Positions 34,276 to 42,824 of a DNA stretch of 64,000 nucleotides are shown piece after piece. Origin of the DNA: Pseudolysinimonas_A sp039912695 (GTDB taxonomy: Bacteria; Actinomycetota; Actinomycetes; Actinomycetales; Microbacteriaceae); contig NZ_JBDSPJ010000022.1 of assembly GCF_039912695.1 (NCBI RefSeq), positions 310,001-374,000 on the forward strand. The letters are read 5' to 3'. Every line of letters begins with the position of its first letter. Position 1 is the stretch's first letter. Under the pieces are notes generated by a model. The model did no database searches and was not told where the DNA came from. It saw only the letters and a list, made by a program, of their open reading frames with translations. A program made the translations under genes and the position numbers.

Positions 34276-34281
34276 AGCCTA
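34276..34281 (-). promoter_or_regulatory. -10 hexamer of the first binding-protein gene
   Basis: TAGGCT, seven bases before the ATG at 34268; lies in the gap behind the ATPase gene. Confidence 0.5.
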
Positions 34282-34303
34282 GGCGCGGGTCGCGGCAAAC
34301 GGA

Positions 34304-36043
34304 CTACCGGTGGCGACGCTCATCGGCGAGCAGGGCGGCTCGGGCGATGCGACGCTCACGCTGCTCGGCCGGGTCGGGCACCGGAACGGCCGCGATGAGC
34401 CGCTTCGTGTACTCCTCCTGCGGGTTGCGCAGAATCTGATCCCGCGAACCCTGCTCGACCAACTTGCCGTGGTTCATCACGATGATCCGGTCAGCGAGGC
34501 GGTCGATGACAGCCAAGTCGTGGCTGACGAAGAGGCAGGCGAACTGCAGTTCGGTCTGCAACTTCTCGAGCAGATCAAGCACCCGGGCCTGCACCGAGAC
34601 GTCGAGCGCGCTGGTCGGCTCGTCAGCGACGAGCAACTTCGGGCTCAGCGCGAGGGCGCGCGCGATGCCGATGCGCTGACGCTGGCCGCCGGAGAGTTCG
34701 TGCGGGTAGCGGTTGCGGAATGAGCGCGGCAGCTCGACCTGGTCGAGCAGATCTTCGACCCGCTTCCCAATCTCTTCGCGCGAGACCGTACCGGAGAGCT
34801 CGAGCGGCTCACCGATCGACTGGCCGACCGGCCAGCGCGGGTTGAGTGAGGCGCCGGGGTCTTGGAACACGATGCCGATCGAGCGACGAAGCTCGCGCAA
34901 CTTGTCGGACTTGATGCCGACCAGTTCGGTGCCGAGCAGGGTCGCCGATCCCTCAGAGAAGGGCAGCAGTCCGACGATCGCGCGCGCGACCGTGGTCTTG
35001 CCCGAACCGGACTCGCCGACCAGGCCGACCACCTCGCCGGGACGGATCGAGAACGAGATGTTATCGGCAGCGCGGAAGCCGGGCAGGCGGCCTCGTCCGG
35101 GGTAGTCGATCGACGCGTTCGTGATCGTGAGCATCGGCTTGTCATCGGCCAGTTTCCGCTCGGTCGTGGCCTCAACGCCGAGGTGAGGAACGGCAGCCAG
35201 CAGCTGCTTGGTGTACTCGTGCTCGGGGTGGTTGAACACCTGGTCGACGGCGCCGCGTTCGACGATGACACCCTCACGCATCACGATGACGTTGTCGGCG
35301 ATATCTGCGACGACGCCCAGATCGTGGGTGATCAGGATGATCGCGCTCTGCAGCCGCGAGTGCAGGCTGCGCAGCAGGTCGAGGATCTCGGCCTGAATCG
35401 TCACGTCAAGAGCCGTGGTCGGCTCGTCGGCGATCAGCAGGTCGGGGTCGCACGAGATCGCGATCGCGATCATCGCCCGCTGACGTTGGCCGCCGGAGAG
35501 CTGGTGAGGGTAGGAGTTGTACGCCTTCTTGGGGTCGGGCATCTCGACCATGCCGAGCAACTCGATCGCCCGCGCCCGCGCTTCGGTGGGCGACATCGGG
35601 AAGTGGGTACGGAGCGCCTCGACGAGCTGGAACCCGACCTTGTAGACCGGGTTGAGGGCCGTCATCGGCTCCTGGAAGATCACGGCAATCTTCTTGCCGC
35701 GAATCCGGTACAACTCCTCGAGCGGCAGACCCAGGATGTCTTGTCCGTGCAACCGCACGTGGCCCTGCGAGCGGGAGTTCGCGGGCAGCAACCCGAGCAG
35801 CGACATCGACGTCACAGTCTTGCCCGAGCCGGACTCGCCGACGATTGCCAGCACCTCGCCCGGGTTGACCGTGTAGTTCACGTCACGGGCGGCGCTCACC
35901 CACGCGCCGGCAACCCAGAAGTCAACCGAGAGGTCCTCGACCTCGATGATCGATTCGCCCTCGCCGCGGGAAGTCAGACGCTTTGAGAAGCGTGATCCTC
36001 CGGCCCGTTCGGTACGCGGTCGGGCTTCGTCGCCGCGGCTCAT
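34304..36043 (-). CDS. ABC importer ATPase, two nucleotide-binding domains in one chain (DppD-DppF type)
   Basis: 579 residues holding two complete ATPases: Walker A GESGSGKT and signature LSGGQRQR in each half (halves about 25-290 and 310-560), plus Walker B DLLIADEPTTALD and KLLVADEPTSALD. Both halves end in the oligopeptide/dipeptide-type NHPEHEYTKQLLAAVPHLG and NPQEEYTKRLIAAVP tails. One chain thus replaces separate DppD and DppF proteins, as in many actinobacteria. A strong ribosome site AAGGAGG stands before the ATG. The permease genes are upstream on the same strand, separated by the opposite-strand PH gene. Confidence 0.93.
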   Translation of the reverse strand: MSRGDEARPRTERAGGSRFSKRLTSRGEGESIIEVEDLSVDFWVAGAWVSAARDVNYTVNPGEVLAIVGESGSGKTVTSMSLLGLLPANSRSQGHVRLHGQDILGLPLEELYRIRGKKIAVIFQEPMTALNPVYKVGFQLVEALRTHFPMSPTEARARAIELLGMVEMPDPKKAYNSYPHQLSGGQRQRAMIAIAISCDPDLLIADEPTTALDVTIQAEILDLLRSLHSRLQSAIILITHDLGVVADIADNVIVMREGVIVERGAVDQVFNHPEHEYTKQLLAAVPHLGVEATTERKLADDKPMLTITNASIDYPGRGRLPGFRAADNISFSIRPGEVVGLVGESGSGKTTVARAIVGLLPFSEGSATLLGTELVGIKSDKLRELRRSIGIVFQDPGASLNPRWPVGQSIGEPLELSGTVSREEIGKRVEDLLDQVELPRSFRNRYPHELSGGQRQRIGIARALALSPKLLVADEPTSALDVSVQARVLDLLEKLQTELQFACLFVSHDLAVIDRLADRIIVMNHGKLVEQGSRDQILRNPQEEYTKRLIAAVPVPDPAEQRERRIARAALLADERRHR

Positions 36044-36097
36044 CGGGCTCCTCCTTGAATTTCCTGACGCGATGGATGCGCATGCGACGATGGGCGC

Positions 36098-36676
36098 ATG
36101 GCGAAGCGTCTCGTGATCCGCACATCCACCGGCATCGCGGTAACGATCTTGGTCGCGGTCGTCGCGGTCGTCAGCGTTGCGCTCCTGCTGCAGTCTGGCG
36201 ATATCGAAACGGCACGCAGGTACGGTCCGCCGTTCGTCACCGTCGCGTACCTCGCCTGGCTGCTGTTCTGGTGGCCGATGGTCGAACTAGCGAAGGATGT
36301 CTTGGTCATCCGCAATCCGCTGCGTACCTTCGACATCGACTGGGAGGCGATCGACGAGGTGAAGAACCAGTTCTCGCTGGTCGTGACGGCGGCGGGCCGG
36401 TCAATCACAGCCTGGGCCGCACCTGCCCCCCGGCGACGACCCAACCCGCGGCTGCTGCGCCGTGGCATCGAGCCCGACCGTGACAAGCGTGACATGGGGC
36501 TCGCGGGTGCCGTCCAGCGTGAGGCATCGAAACGCCGAGCAACGGCTGCCGCTTCATCGGGCGCCGCATCGACCGGCACCGCTTCTGCCGGAGGCGTCGT
36601 GACGCGGTGGAACGTACTGCCCGCCGCGGCCGCCGTGATGCTCGCCGCGATCTCGGTCATCTCGGCACTCGTCTGA
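36098..36676 (+). CDS. PH domain-containing membrane protein
   Basis: 192 residues. Two hydrophobic N-terminal helices (about 12-31 and 45-62), then a bacterial PH-type segment with VLVIRNPLRTFDIDWEAIDEV and FSLVVTAAGRSITAWAAPA (about 68-110), a basic stretch PRRRPNPRLLRRG, an Ala/Ser/Thr-rich region and a last hydrophobic helix. This is the actinobacterial PH_6-type layout; function unknown. It is odd in position: it sits on the plus strand between the permease and ATPase genes of an importer read from the minus strand. The upstream GACGAT hexamer is six bases from the ATG. Confidence 0.72.
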   Translation: MAKRLVIRTSTGIAVTILVAVVAVVSVALLLQSGDIETARRYGPPFVTVAYLAWLLFWWPMVELAKDVLVIRNPLRTFDIDWEAIDEVKNQFSLVVTAAGRSITAWAAPAPRRRPNPRLLRRGIEPDRDKRDMGLAGAVQREASKRRATAAASSGAASTGTASAGGVVTRWNVLPAAAAVMLAAISVISALV

Positions 36677-36689
36677 GCGCTTCCCCGGG

Positions 36690-37754
36690 TCATCGGGTCA
36701 ACTCCCCATCGGAGCGCGCGCGGCGAAACGGTCGAGCGATGAGGCTCGCCAACTGGCGGTAGGGGCCCGCCTTGCGCGGCATCCGGCGCTGACGCGGATC
36801 GAACGCATCGCGCAGGCCGTCACCGATGAAGTTGATCGCCAACACGATGGTGATCAGAATCGCGCCGGGCCACCAGAACAGCCAGGGCCGGGTGGTGAAC
36901 GAGGTCTGGTAGAGCGCCAAGATCTGCCCAAGCGAAACGTCGGGCGGGTTGATCCCGAAGCCCAGGAAGCTGAGGGCCGCCTCGAGCAGGATCGCCCCGC
37001 TCATCGTCAGAGAGAGGTTGACGATCAGGATGCCCGCGGTGCTGGGCAGGATGTGACGGAAGATGATGCGTGCATTCGAGGCGCCGGCAACGCGGGCCGC
37101 ATCCACGAATTCTCGTTCGCGGAGGCTGAAGAACTCGCCGCGCACGAGGCGGGCCAGGACCGCCCACCCGAAGATGCCCAACATCGCGGCCAGGACGAAC
37201 GCACCCTGTGCGCCGAACGCTCGACCGACAATCGCGCCGAGGATGACGACCGGAACGATGATGATCACATCGGTGAGGCGCATCAGCACCGCGTCCACCC
37301 AGCCGCGGTAGAAGCCGGCCAGGGCGCCGATCACGACACCAATGACGCCAGCTACCGCGGTGTAGACGAACATGACGATGATTGACTGCTGAGAACCGCG
37401 CATGACCTGCGCGAACACGTCATGGCCGATGTCGTCCTGCCCGAGCGGATGATTGCCGAAGCTGAACGGGAAGTCGTAGGTCGGGGCACCCGACGGGCGC
37501 TCAATGTCGGTGTAATGGATGTAGTCGAACTTCCACCACCCAGGAACGTGCAGACCGAACACGTCGAAGCCCACCGACGAGAACGAGAACACGATGATGA
37601 AGAGGAGGAAGCCGAGCGACACCATCGCGGGGATGTTGCGCACGAAACGTCGGATGACGATCTGCCCTTGGGAGAGACCGGCTTCGGCGCGCTGCTCGAT
37701 CGTGACGATGTCCGACGGCGACTCGGACGGGAGACTGGCGAGAGGGTTCGACAT
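36690..37754 (-). CDS. ABC importer permease (DppC type)
   Basis: 354 residues. Six membrane segments with the N-terminal extension VIRRFVRNIPAMVSLGFLL typical of DppC/OppC. The EAA loop is REFVDAARVAGASNARIIFRHILPS, contacting the ATPase. The long periplasmic-side loop after TM1 (HVPGWWKFDYIHYTDIERP) contains NHPLGQDDIGHDVFAQVMRG, the OppC_N/DppC hallmark. Its start follows the DppB stop by two bases, indicating tight coupling. Confidence 0.92.
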   Translation of the reverse strand: MSNPLASLPSESPSDIVTIEQRAEAGLSQGQIVIRRFVRNIPAMVSLGFLLFIIVFSFSSVGFDVFGLHVPGWWKFDYIHYTDIERPSGAPTYDFPFSFGNHPLGQDDIGHDVFAQVMRGSQQSIIVMFVYTAVAGVIGVVIGALAGFYRGWVDAVLMRLTDVIIIVPVVILGAIVGRAFGAQGAFVLAAMLGIFGWAVLARLVRGEFFSLREREFVDAARVAGASNARIIFRHILPSTAGILIVNLSLTMSGAILLEAALSFLGFGINPPDVSLGQILALYQTSFTTRPWLFWWPGAILITIVLAINFIGDGLRDAFDPRQRRMPRKAGPYRQLASLIARPFRRARSDGELTR

Positions 37755-37756
37755 GG

Positions 37757-39283
37757 TCAGCTCACCCGGATTCTGGGGTCGAGAGCGGTATAGGCGAGGT
37801 CAGCGAGCAGGTTGAAGACGAGCGCGAAGATGCTCGTCACGAGGAACACGCCCATGATCGGATTCAAATCAACTTGGCGCAGTGCATTGACGAACAGCAA
37901 GCCCATGCCTTTCCAGGCAAACACCGTTTCGGTGATGACGGCGCCGCCGATCAGACCACCGAGGTCGAAGGCGACGATCGTCGCGATCGGAATGAGCGCG
38001 TTGCGGAACGCGTGTCGCATGATGACCGTGCGCTCGGGCAGACCCTTCGCGCGCGCGGTGCGCACGTAGTCCATGCTCATCACCTCAAGCAAGCTGCCTC
38101 GCGAGTACCGGCTATACGCGGCAAGGGAGATGAGCATGATCGTCAGCGTCGGGAGCAGCACGTGGCTGAAAGAGTCGACCGCCGTGAGCCAGATGCTGCC
38201 GTTCAAGTTCGGGGTCTCGGAGCCGATCGTCGCGATCGGGCGGCCGCTGGTGTTCTGCATCAGGTCGGGCCAGGCACCCATGATGCGGTCGATCAAGACC
38301 GCGCCCGCCGAGAAGAAGGCGGTAATGACGGCGGCGCGAATCGAGACTCGCCGGTCGTCACCGCCGAACAGCCAGCCCACCGCGGCGCCGATCAGCAGGG
38401 CGATCACGGCAAGCCCGATGATCGCGCCCCAGTTGGGGAAGTAGTAGAAGGCGAACTGCACCGGCCACCACGAGATCACACCGATGAGTGCCGTGGTCAG
38501 GGCGGCACCCAGAGCGCGGCGGTTGGACAGGCCGGTCGTCAACTGGGTGGCGACGACCGCCGCGATCACCCCGATGATGCCAATCCAGAGCGGACCGAGG
38601 TTCGGCTGAAGAAAGAAGTTGCTGACGTTCGCATAAATCAACACGGCGGCAGAGGCGACGGTGCCTCCGGCAAAGTTGATTCCCCAGCGTCGTAACTGCC
38701 CGCCCATAGCGCTCGCCCAGATAAAACCGGCCACGATCGAGATGACGACGATCGCCACGGTGGGGATCACCGGATGTTGAAGGAAGTCGTTGAAGCCGAT
38801 CGCCACATTCAGTTTGAGCAACTGACCCACCCAGAACACCGGGAGGGCGAAGAAGACGAAGGCGACGAGAGTGACGGCGTAGTCGAAGCCGCTGTACTGA
38901 CGCAGCGCCGAGATCATGCCGATCGCGATACCGAAGGTGATGGCGAGCAGGCTCGCGACGGTGACGAGCTGCAGGGTTGACCACATCGACTGACCGAGCA
39001 CGGTCGTGACGTCGAGGCCGCTGAGGGTCTGGCCGAGGTCGAGATCGCCGACGAAAAGTTTGAGCACGCCGCCGAGCCAAATGAAGTAACGCAACGGTGG
39101 TGAGACGTCGAGGTGCAGTCGCTGGGTGGCGGCTGCAATGAGCTGCGCCTTATTGGGTGCGGTCGAACCGCGGAGGGTTTCAAGCGGGTCACCAGCGTTG
39201 GCGGCCATGACGTAGATCAGGAAGCTGGCGGCGAAGATGACCAGGACGATGATCAACAACCGTCGGATGACATAGGCGAACAC
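37757..39283 (-). CDS. ABC importer permease (DppB type) with a large extra membrane insert
   Basis: 508 residues from the GTG at 39283 with AGAAGGGA nine bases upstream. DppB proteins are normally near 310-340 residues. Residues 1-170 (FAYVIRRLLIIVLVIFAASF, then the usual first four helices to LPVFWVGQLLKL) and 365-508 (HVLLPTLTIMLISLAAYSRYSR, EAA loop SMDYVRTARAKGLPERTVI) are normal. Residues about 172-350 are extra: some five hydrophobic helices such as PVIPTVAIVVISIVAGFI and GPLWIGIIGVIAAVVATQL. I do not recognise the insert. The frame extends upstream to 39418 but only through the intergenic hairpin. Confidence 0.9.
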   Translation of the reverse strand: MFAYVIRRLLIIVLVIFAASFLIYVMAANAGDPLETLRGSTAPNKAQLIAAATQRLHLDVSPPLRYFIWLGGVLKLFVGDLDLGQTLSGLDVTTVLGQSMWSTLQLVTVASLLAITFGIAIGMISALRQYSGFDYAVTLVAFVFFALPVFWVGQLLKLNVAIGFNDFLQHPVIPTVAIVVISIVAGFIWASAMGGQLRRWGINFAGGTVASAAVLIYANVSNFFLQPNLGPLWIGIIGVIAAVVATQLTTGLSNRRALGAALTTALIGVISWWPVQFAFYYFPNWGAIIGLAVIALLIGAAVGWLFGGDDRRVSIRAAVITAFFSAGAVLIDRIMGAWPDLMQNTSGRPIATIGSETPNLNGSIWLTAVDSFSHVLLPTLTIMLISLAAYSRYSRGSLLEVMSMDYVRTARAKGLPERTVIMRHAFRNALIPIATIVAFDLGGLIGGAVITETVFAWKGMGLLFVNALRQVDLNPIMGVFLVTSIFALVFNLLADLAYTALDPRIRVS

Positions 39284-39320
39284 AGCGCCGTGTCCCTTCT
39301 GTTGAGTGGGATGTTCCACA

Positions 39321-39358
39321 ACGGGAGGGGTGCCGGGGCATTGAGCCCGGCACCCCTC
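39321..39358 (-). terminator. Hairpin between binding-protein and permease genes
   Basis: GGAGGGGTGCCGGG and CCCGGCACCCCTCC form a perfect 14-bp stem around an 8-base loop (GCATTGAG), placed between the binding-protein stop (39376) and the permease ribosome site. No T-run follows. Such structures usually act as leaky terminators or 3' stabilisers that keep binding protein in excess. Confidence 0.8.
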
Positions 39359-39375
39359 CTTAGTTGCGGTTCCGG

Positions 39376-41229
39376 CTAGCCGGCGGCCGGCGACGCGGTA
39401 ACGCCGACCGGGGTCCACTTCCAGAAGTTCCAGAAGTACTGCGGGGTGATGGGCATCGCGGTCACGCCGGACACCTTGCTCTCATCCCACGCCGTGAGTC
39501 CCGGGAACTGGAAGATCGGCACGGTCCACGCCTGCGCGCCCATGGCCTTCTCAGCGTCGACGAGGAGCGAGTCGGCCTTGGCGCCGTCAGACTCGGTGTC
39601 GATTGCCTTGAATGCTGCATCCACGTCCGGGTCCGACCATCCGTAGTAGTTGTTCGCACCCTTAGTGATGTAGTTCGGACCATTCTGAGTGCGGCCCGTG
39701 TTGTTCAGGATCCACGCGAAGAGCGCGGCGTCATACGACGTCTGCTTCGTGTCAAGGTCCCCTGACCAAGTGGTCGACGACGCGTTGATCAGGTTGAAGC
39801 CTGCCTCCGCAGCGATCGGCGCCCAGAGCCCGTACTCGGCGTTACGTCGAGTGTTTGTCTGGCTGAACAGCAGTCGCACGTCGACCGGCGTGGTGATGCC
39901 GGCATCGGTGAGAATCTGCTTCGCACCCGCGGTGTCCGGAACTTCGAGCTCCGGGAGACCGTTGACGGCGGCAGCCTTGTCGGCCCCGTCAGTGCCCGGG
40001 AAGAACACCAGGCTGTTCATGACCTCTGCGTTGCTCTGCAGGGGCTTGACCAGCTTGTCAATGATGTCCTGACGCGGGATCGTCTTCAGGAATGCCTGGC
40101 GGACGGCGAGAGCCTTCTTCGCGTCGCCACCGTAGGAGGCCGGGTCAAACGGACCGCCGTTGGTGACCTGAAGGTCGACGTGCTCGAACGAACCCTCGGA
40201 CGCGCCGACGTAGGCGACGTTCGGGATGCCCGCGGCAAGTGCAGCCGCGATGTCCGGAGTCGGCTGGCCGGCGGCGATCTGAATCTCACCGTTCTGGAGA
40301 GCCGTCAACTGAGCCTGCGAATCCGGGATGGCACGCACGGTGATCGTCTGGAACTTCGGCGAGGGGCCCCACGTGTAGTTGGGGTTCGCCGTGAGGGTGA
40401 CGGAGTCGTCGGCCTTCATGCCCGTGATCGTGTACGCGTAGTTCGACAGCAGCGCCTGCTTGTGAGCGGCGTCCGGCATCACGTTGAACGTGTAGTCGTT
40501 GTTGTACGACTTCGATACCGGAGCGAGGAAGGTGTAGTCGGCATCCTGAACGGCCTTGATCAAGTCAGACTTCGCCTTGGCTGCGTCGGTGTCGTACTTG
40601 CCCGGGTAGGCCATCTGAACCGTGCCGTGCGCCGAAACGCCGATCGGGCTCACGAGCTCCCAGTCCGCATACGGCTTGTCGTACACGACCGTCATCGAGC
40701 GGTTGTCGTCGCTGAGCGTCGGGACGGCCGACACGAGGTCGAAACCGGTTCCCTCGGCAGCGCCGGTGTTCCAGAACGTGCCGGTCTGGCTCGTCACTGC
40801 TCCGGTGTCTTCGTCGGTCTCAGCCTTGCCGTCGGTGCGGTGGGTGGTGATGGAGGCCCAGTAGAGGAGCATGTCCGCGCCGTCGACGGCAGTGCCGTCG
40901 GACCACTTGACGCCGGGGTTGATCGTGTACTTAACGGTCAACGGGTCGTCGGAGGTCTTCGCGTAGGTGCCGAAGTCGGTGTTCTTGACGAGGTTCGGCG
41001 TGTCGTCGTAGTAGCTGAACCCATCAAGGGCCATGTACGCGACTTGCGCGTTGTACAGGCTGTTGAGGTTGGTCAACGCGGTGTTGTAGCCGCTGAAGAC
41101 GTCGTTCATGGCGACCGTGATGTTGGTGCCTGCGACAATCTCCGATGCGCGCGGCGGTGTGCAGCCGCTCAGGGCGATGGCGCTGGCAAGGACGACTGCC
41201 CCTGCTGCCACGAGCCTCTTGGATCTCAC
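39376..41229 (-). CDS. Peptide/nickel-type ABC transporter substrate-binding lipoprotein (2)
   Basis: 617 residues from the GTG at 41229, supported by AGGAGG eight bases upstream. Signal MRSKRLVAAGAVVLASAIAL and lipobox LSGC (C23). SBP_bac_5 fold with DPLTVKYTINPGVKWSDGTAV, PRQDIIDKLVKPLQSNAEV and YDAALFAWILNNTG, matching the first binding protein at the same places. It is the first gene of the importer operon, ahead of the hairpin and the permeases. The 5' leader (about 65 bases) is not leaderless, unlike most genes here. Confidence 0.9.
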   Translation of the reverse strand: MRSKRLVAAGAVVLASAIALSGCTPPRASEIVAGTNITVAMNDVFSGYNTALTNLNSLYNAQVAYMALDGFSYYDDTPNLVKNTDFGTYAKTSDDPLTVKYTINPGVKWSDGTAVDGADMLLYWASITTHRTDGKAETDEDTGAVTSQTGTFWNTGAAEGTGFDLVSAVPTLSDDNRSMTVVYDKPYADWELVSPIGVSAHGTVQMAYPGKYDTDAAKAKSDLIKAVQDADYTFLAPVSKSYNNDYTFNVMPDAAHKQALLSNYAYTITGMKADDSVTLTANPNYTWGPSPKFQTITVRAIPDSQAQLTALQNGEIQIAAGQPTPDIAAALAAGIPNVAYVGASEGSFEHVDLQVTNGGPFDPASYGGDAKKALAVRQAFLKTIPRQDIIDKLVKPLQSNAEVMNSLVFFPGTDGADKAAAVNGLPELEVPDTAGAKQILTDAGITTPVDVRLLFSQTNTRRNAEYGLWAPIAAEAGFNLINASSTTWSGDLDTKQTSYDAALFAWILNNTGRTQNGPNYITKGANNYYGWSDPDVDAAFKAIDTESDGAKADSLLVDAEKAMGAQAWTVPIFQFPGLTAWDESKVSGVTAMPITPQYFWNFWKWTPVGVTASPAAG

Positions 41230-41302
41230 GGTGGTTCCTCCTGTGTGCAGATGTGAGCGAGGCACGGAGGCGGACCCCGACGTGCCACGCCGGATAGTAC
41301 TG

Positions 41303-41331
41303 ACCCTAAAGAGGGGGTGACCGCTGGGCAA
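41303..41331 (-). promoter_or_regulatory. Promoter of the ABC importer operon
   Basis: TTGCCC (-35, 41326-41331), a 17-base spacer and TAGGGT (-10, 41303-41308) on the minus strand; transcription would start near 41296 and give a 65-70-base leader before the GTG at 41229. Confidence 0.55.
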
Positions 41332-41374
41332 AATTACTGAGAGGAATCGTTACACGGCGGAAACGAGGTCTGAG

Positions 41375-41429
41375 GATTCTTGCGCCAACGCGTGGATCGT
41401 GCACAAAACAGGCGCGCGACGCAAGAATC
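41375..41429. repeat. Inverted repeat between importer operon and DCC gene
   Basis: GATTCTTGCG (41375-41384) and CGCAAGAATC (41420-41429) are exact reverse complements; the right arm also begins the 11-base palindrome CAAGAATCTTG (41422-41432). It lies upstream of the importer promoter and behind the DCC promoter, a fitting place for a regulator site. Otherwise this 260-base gap (41230-41489) holds only the two promoters. Confidence 0.5.
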
Positions 41430-41477
41430 TTGCAAACAGGCTGAACCGACCTTGTATTTTGCCGCAGAAGCGCGGCG

Positions 41478-41483
41478 TACGAT
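41478..41483 (+). promoter_or_regulatory. -10 hexamer of the DCC gene
   Basis: TACGAT, six bases before the GTG at 41490. Confidence 0.5.
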
Positions 41484-41489
41484 CGAAAC

Positions 41490-41933
41490 GTGGCATCCCG
41501 AACGGCCTTGCTGGTCTTTGACGGCGATTGTGCGTTCTGTACAACGTGGGTGCACCGCCTCGAGCGCGTGCTCCCCGTCTTTCCGGAGTCCCAACCGTGG
41601 CAATGGTTGGCACTGGATGACCTCGGCCTGAGCCGGCACGACGTGACCCATTACGTCTGGTACTTGGTGGGAGGCAAGCGCTTCCGTGGCCACGCCGCCG
41701 TTGCCGCTCTGCTTCGATCTCAGAACAACATCGGCTGGCGCTTCCTCGGCAACCTGCTCATCACTCCCCCGTTCTCGTGGGCTGCCGCGATCGCCTACGC
41801 CTTCATCGCGCGCTTCCGTCACCGCCTGCCTGGGGGAACGGCAGCTTGCGCGCTGGAGACTAGAGGCGAGGCCATTTCTGGCCTCGTCGGCGACGCCAGC
41901 GCCGACGAGGTTCCCGCTCGCCGGAACACCTAG
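41490..41933 (+). CDS. DCC family protein (DUF393)
   Basis: 147 residues. The defining N-terminal pattern D-x-D-C-x2-C is seen as FDGDCAFCTTW (residues 10-20), in a thioredoxin-like fold; the later part contains WYLVGGKRFRGHAAVAALLR, a block that I read as the typical G-x2-R/K-F-x-G-H-x-A of the family. DCC proteins are often called thiol-disulfide oxidoreductase but few have been tested. The C-terminal 40 residues are charged and variable. The GTG start of the CPBP gene follows its stop by two bases. Confidence 0.8.
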   Translation: MASRTALLVFDGDCAFCTTWVHRLERVLPVFPESQPWQWLALDDLGLSRHDVTHYVWYLVGGKRFRGHAAVAALLRSQNNIGWRFLGNLLITPPFSWAAAIAYAFIARFRHRLPGGTAACALETRGEAISGLVGDASADEVPARRNT

Positions 41934-41935
41934 GC

Positions 41936-42718
41936 GTGACAACTCCCGCACCGCTTTCCCGCCGCCGGATCGGCTGGGAGATCGGGATCGTGCTCGCCGT
42001 CTCGCTCGGGATGTCGGCCCTCTACGCAATCGTCATCCTGATCAACCGGGCCACCCTCGAGACACCCATCGGGCAGCAGACGGCGACGATCGTGCCCAGC
42101 CGCGACCCGCGCGAGATCTTCGACCTCCTCTATCAACTGCTGGGCATCGCCTCGGACCTCGCCCCGGTCGCCCTGGTGTGCTATCTCCTCTGGTCTGTCT
42201 CGAAGCCCCACCTCGGCCGCCTCGGGATCGACGGACAGCATCCCATTCGGGATGTTCTCCTCGGTCTCGCGATCGCCGTCCCGATCGGCGTCGCCGGACT
42301 CGGCATCTACCTGATTGGTCGACAACTCGGCATCGGCGTCGGCATCAACGCCTCAGGTCTCACCGACCACTGGTGGACAATCCCGATCCTGCTGCTCATC
42401 GCCGCCCGCGCCGCCCTACAGGAAGAGATCATCATGATCGGCTACCTGTACTCACGCCTCGGCGAGGCCCGCTGGGGACGCTGGCAGATCATCCTGTTCT
42501 CTGCCGCCATCCGCGGGACCTACCACCTGTACCAGGGCTTCGGAGCCTTCTTCGCCAACTTCGCCATGGGAGTGGTGTTCGGCTGGTTCTACTCCCGGGG
42601 CACAGAGCGCCGCGTGATCCCGCTCGTCGTCACACACTTCACGATCGACGCGGTCGTCTTCGTAGGAGCCCCAGCGGCCGCAGCCGCCTGGCCCGCCCTC
42701 TTCAGCACCTCCGGATAG
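41936..42718 (+). CDS. CPBP family intramembrane glutamic endopeptidase (Abi type)
   Basis: 260 residues with about seven membrane helices. The motif 1 glutamate pair is in ARAALQEEIIMIGYLYSRL; motif 2 has the histidine in IRGTYHLYQGFG; motif 3/4 are FFANFAMGVVFGWFYSRG and VTHFTIDAVVF. Family members are Rce1-like membrane proteases or bacteriocin-immunity/maturation proteins; the substrate cannot be predicted. The extra-helical loop between helices 1 and 2 (ATLETPIGQQTATIVPSRD) is typical of actinobacterial members. It is coupled to the DCC gene by a two-base gap. Confidence 0.85.
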   Translation: MTTPAPLSRRRIGWEIGIVLAVSLGMSALYAIVILINRATLETPIGQQTATIVPSRDPREIFDLLYQLLGIASDLAPVALVCYLLWSVSKPHLGRLGIDGQHPIRDVLLGLAIAVPIGVAGLGIYLIGRQLGIGVGINASGLTDHWWTIPILLLIAARAALQEEIIMIGYLYSRLGEARWGRWQIILFSAAIRGTYHLYQGFGAFFANFAMGVVFGWFYSRGTERRVIPLVVTHFTIDAVVFVGAPAAAAAWPALFSTSG

Positions 42719-42737
42719 GCGGACGAGCGGAGCGGCG

Positions 42738-42806
42738 CCCGGAAGGGATGCGCGAGTCGATCGGGGTAGGGGTCCCCGCTCTCTCGGCTCGCGCATCCCT
42801 TCCGGG
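42738..42806. terminator. Long perfect hairpin between convergent CPBP and gcvP genes
   Basis: CCCGGAAGGGATGCGCGAG (42738-42756) and its exact reverse complement (42788-42806) form a 19-bp stem; inside, CGGGG and CCCCG can pair again. It fills the gap between two convergent genes, so a two-way terminator is likely, although the arms are longer than needed for one. Confidence 0.7.
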
Positions 42807-42824
42807 TGACGCGGCAACGAACAA

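Noticed and set aside
39284..39418. Upstream extension of the DppB-type permease
   Set aside because: It runs through the 14-bp hairpin and into the end of the binding-protein gene; the GTG at 39283 has a good ribosome site.
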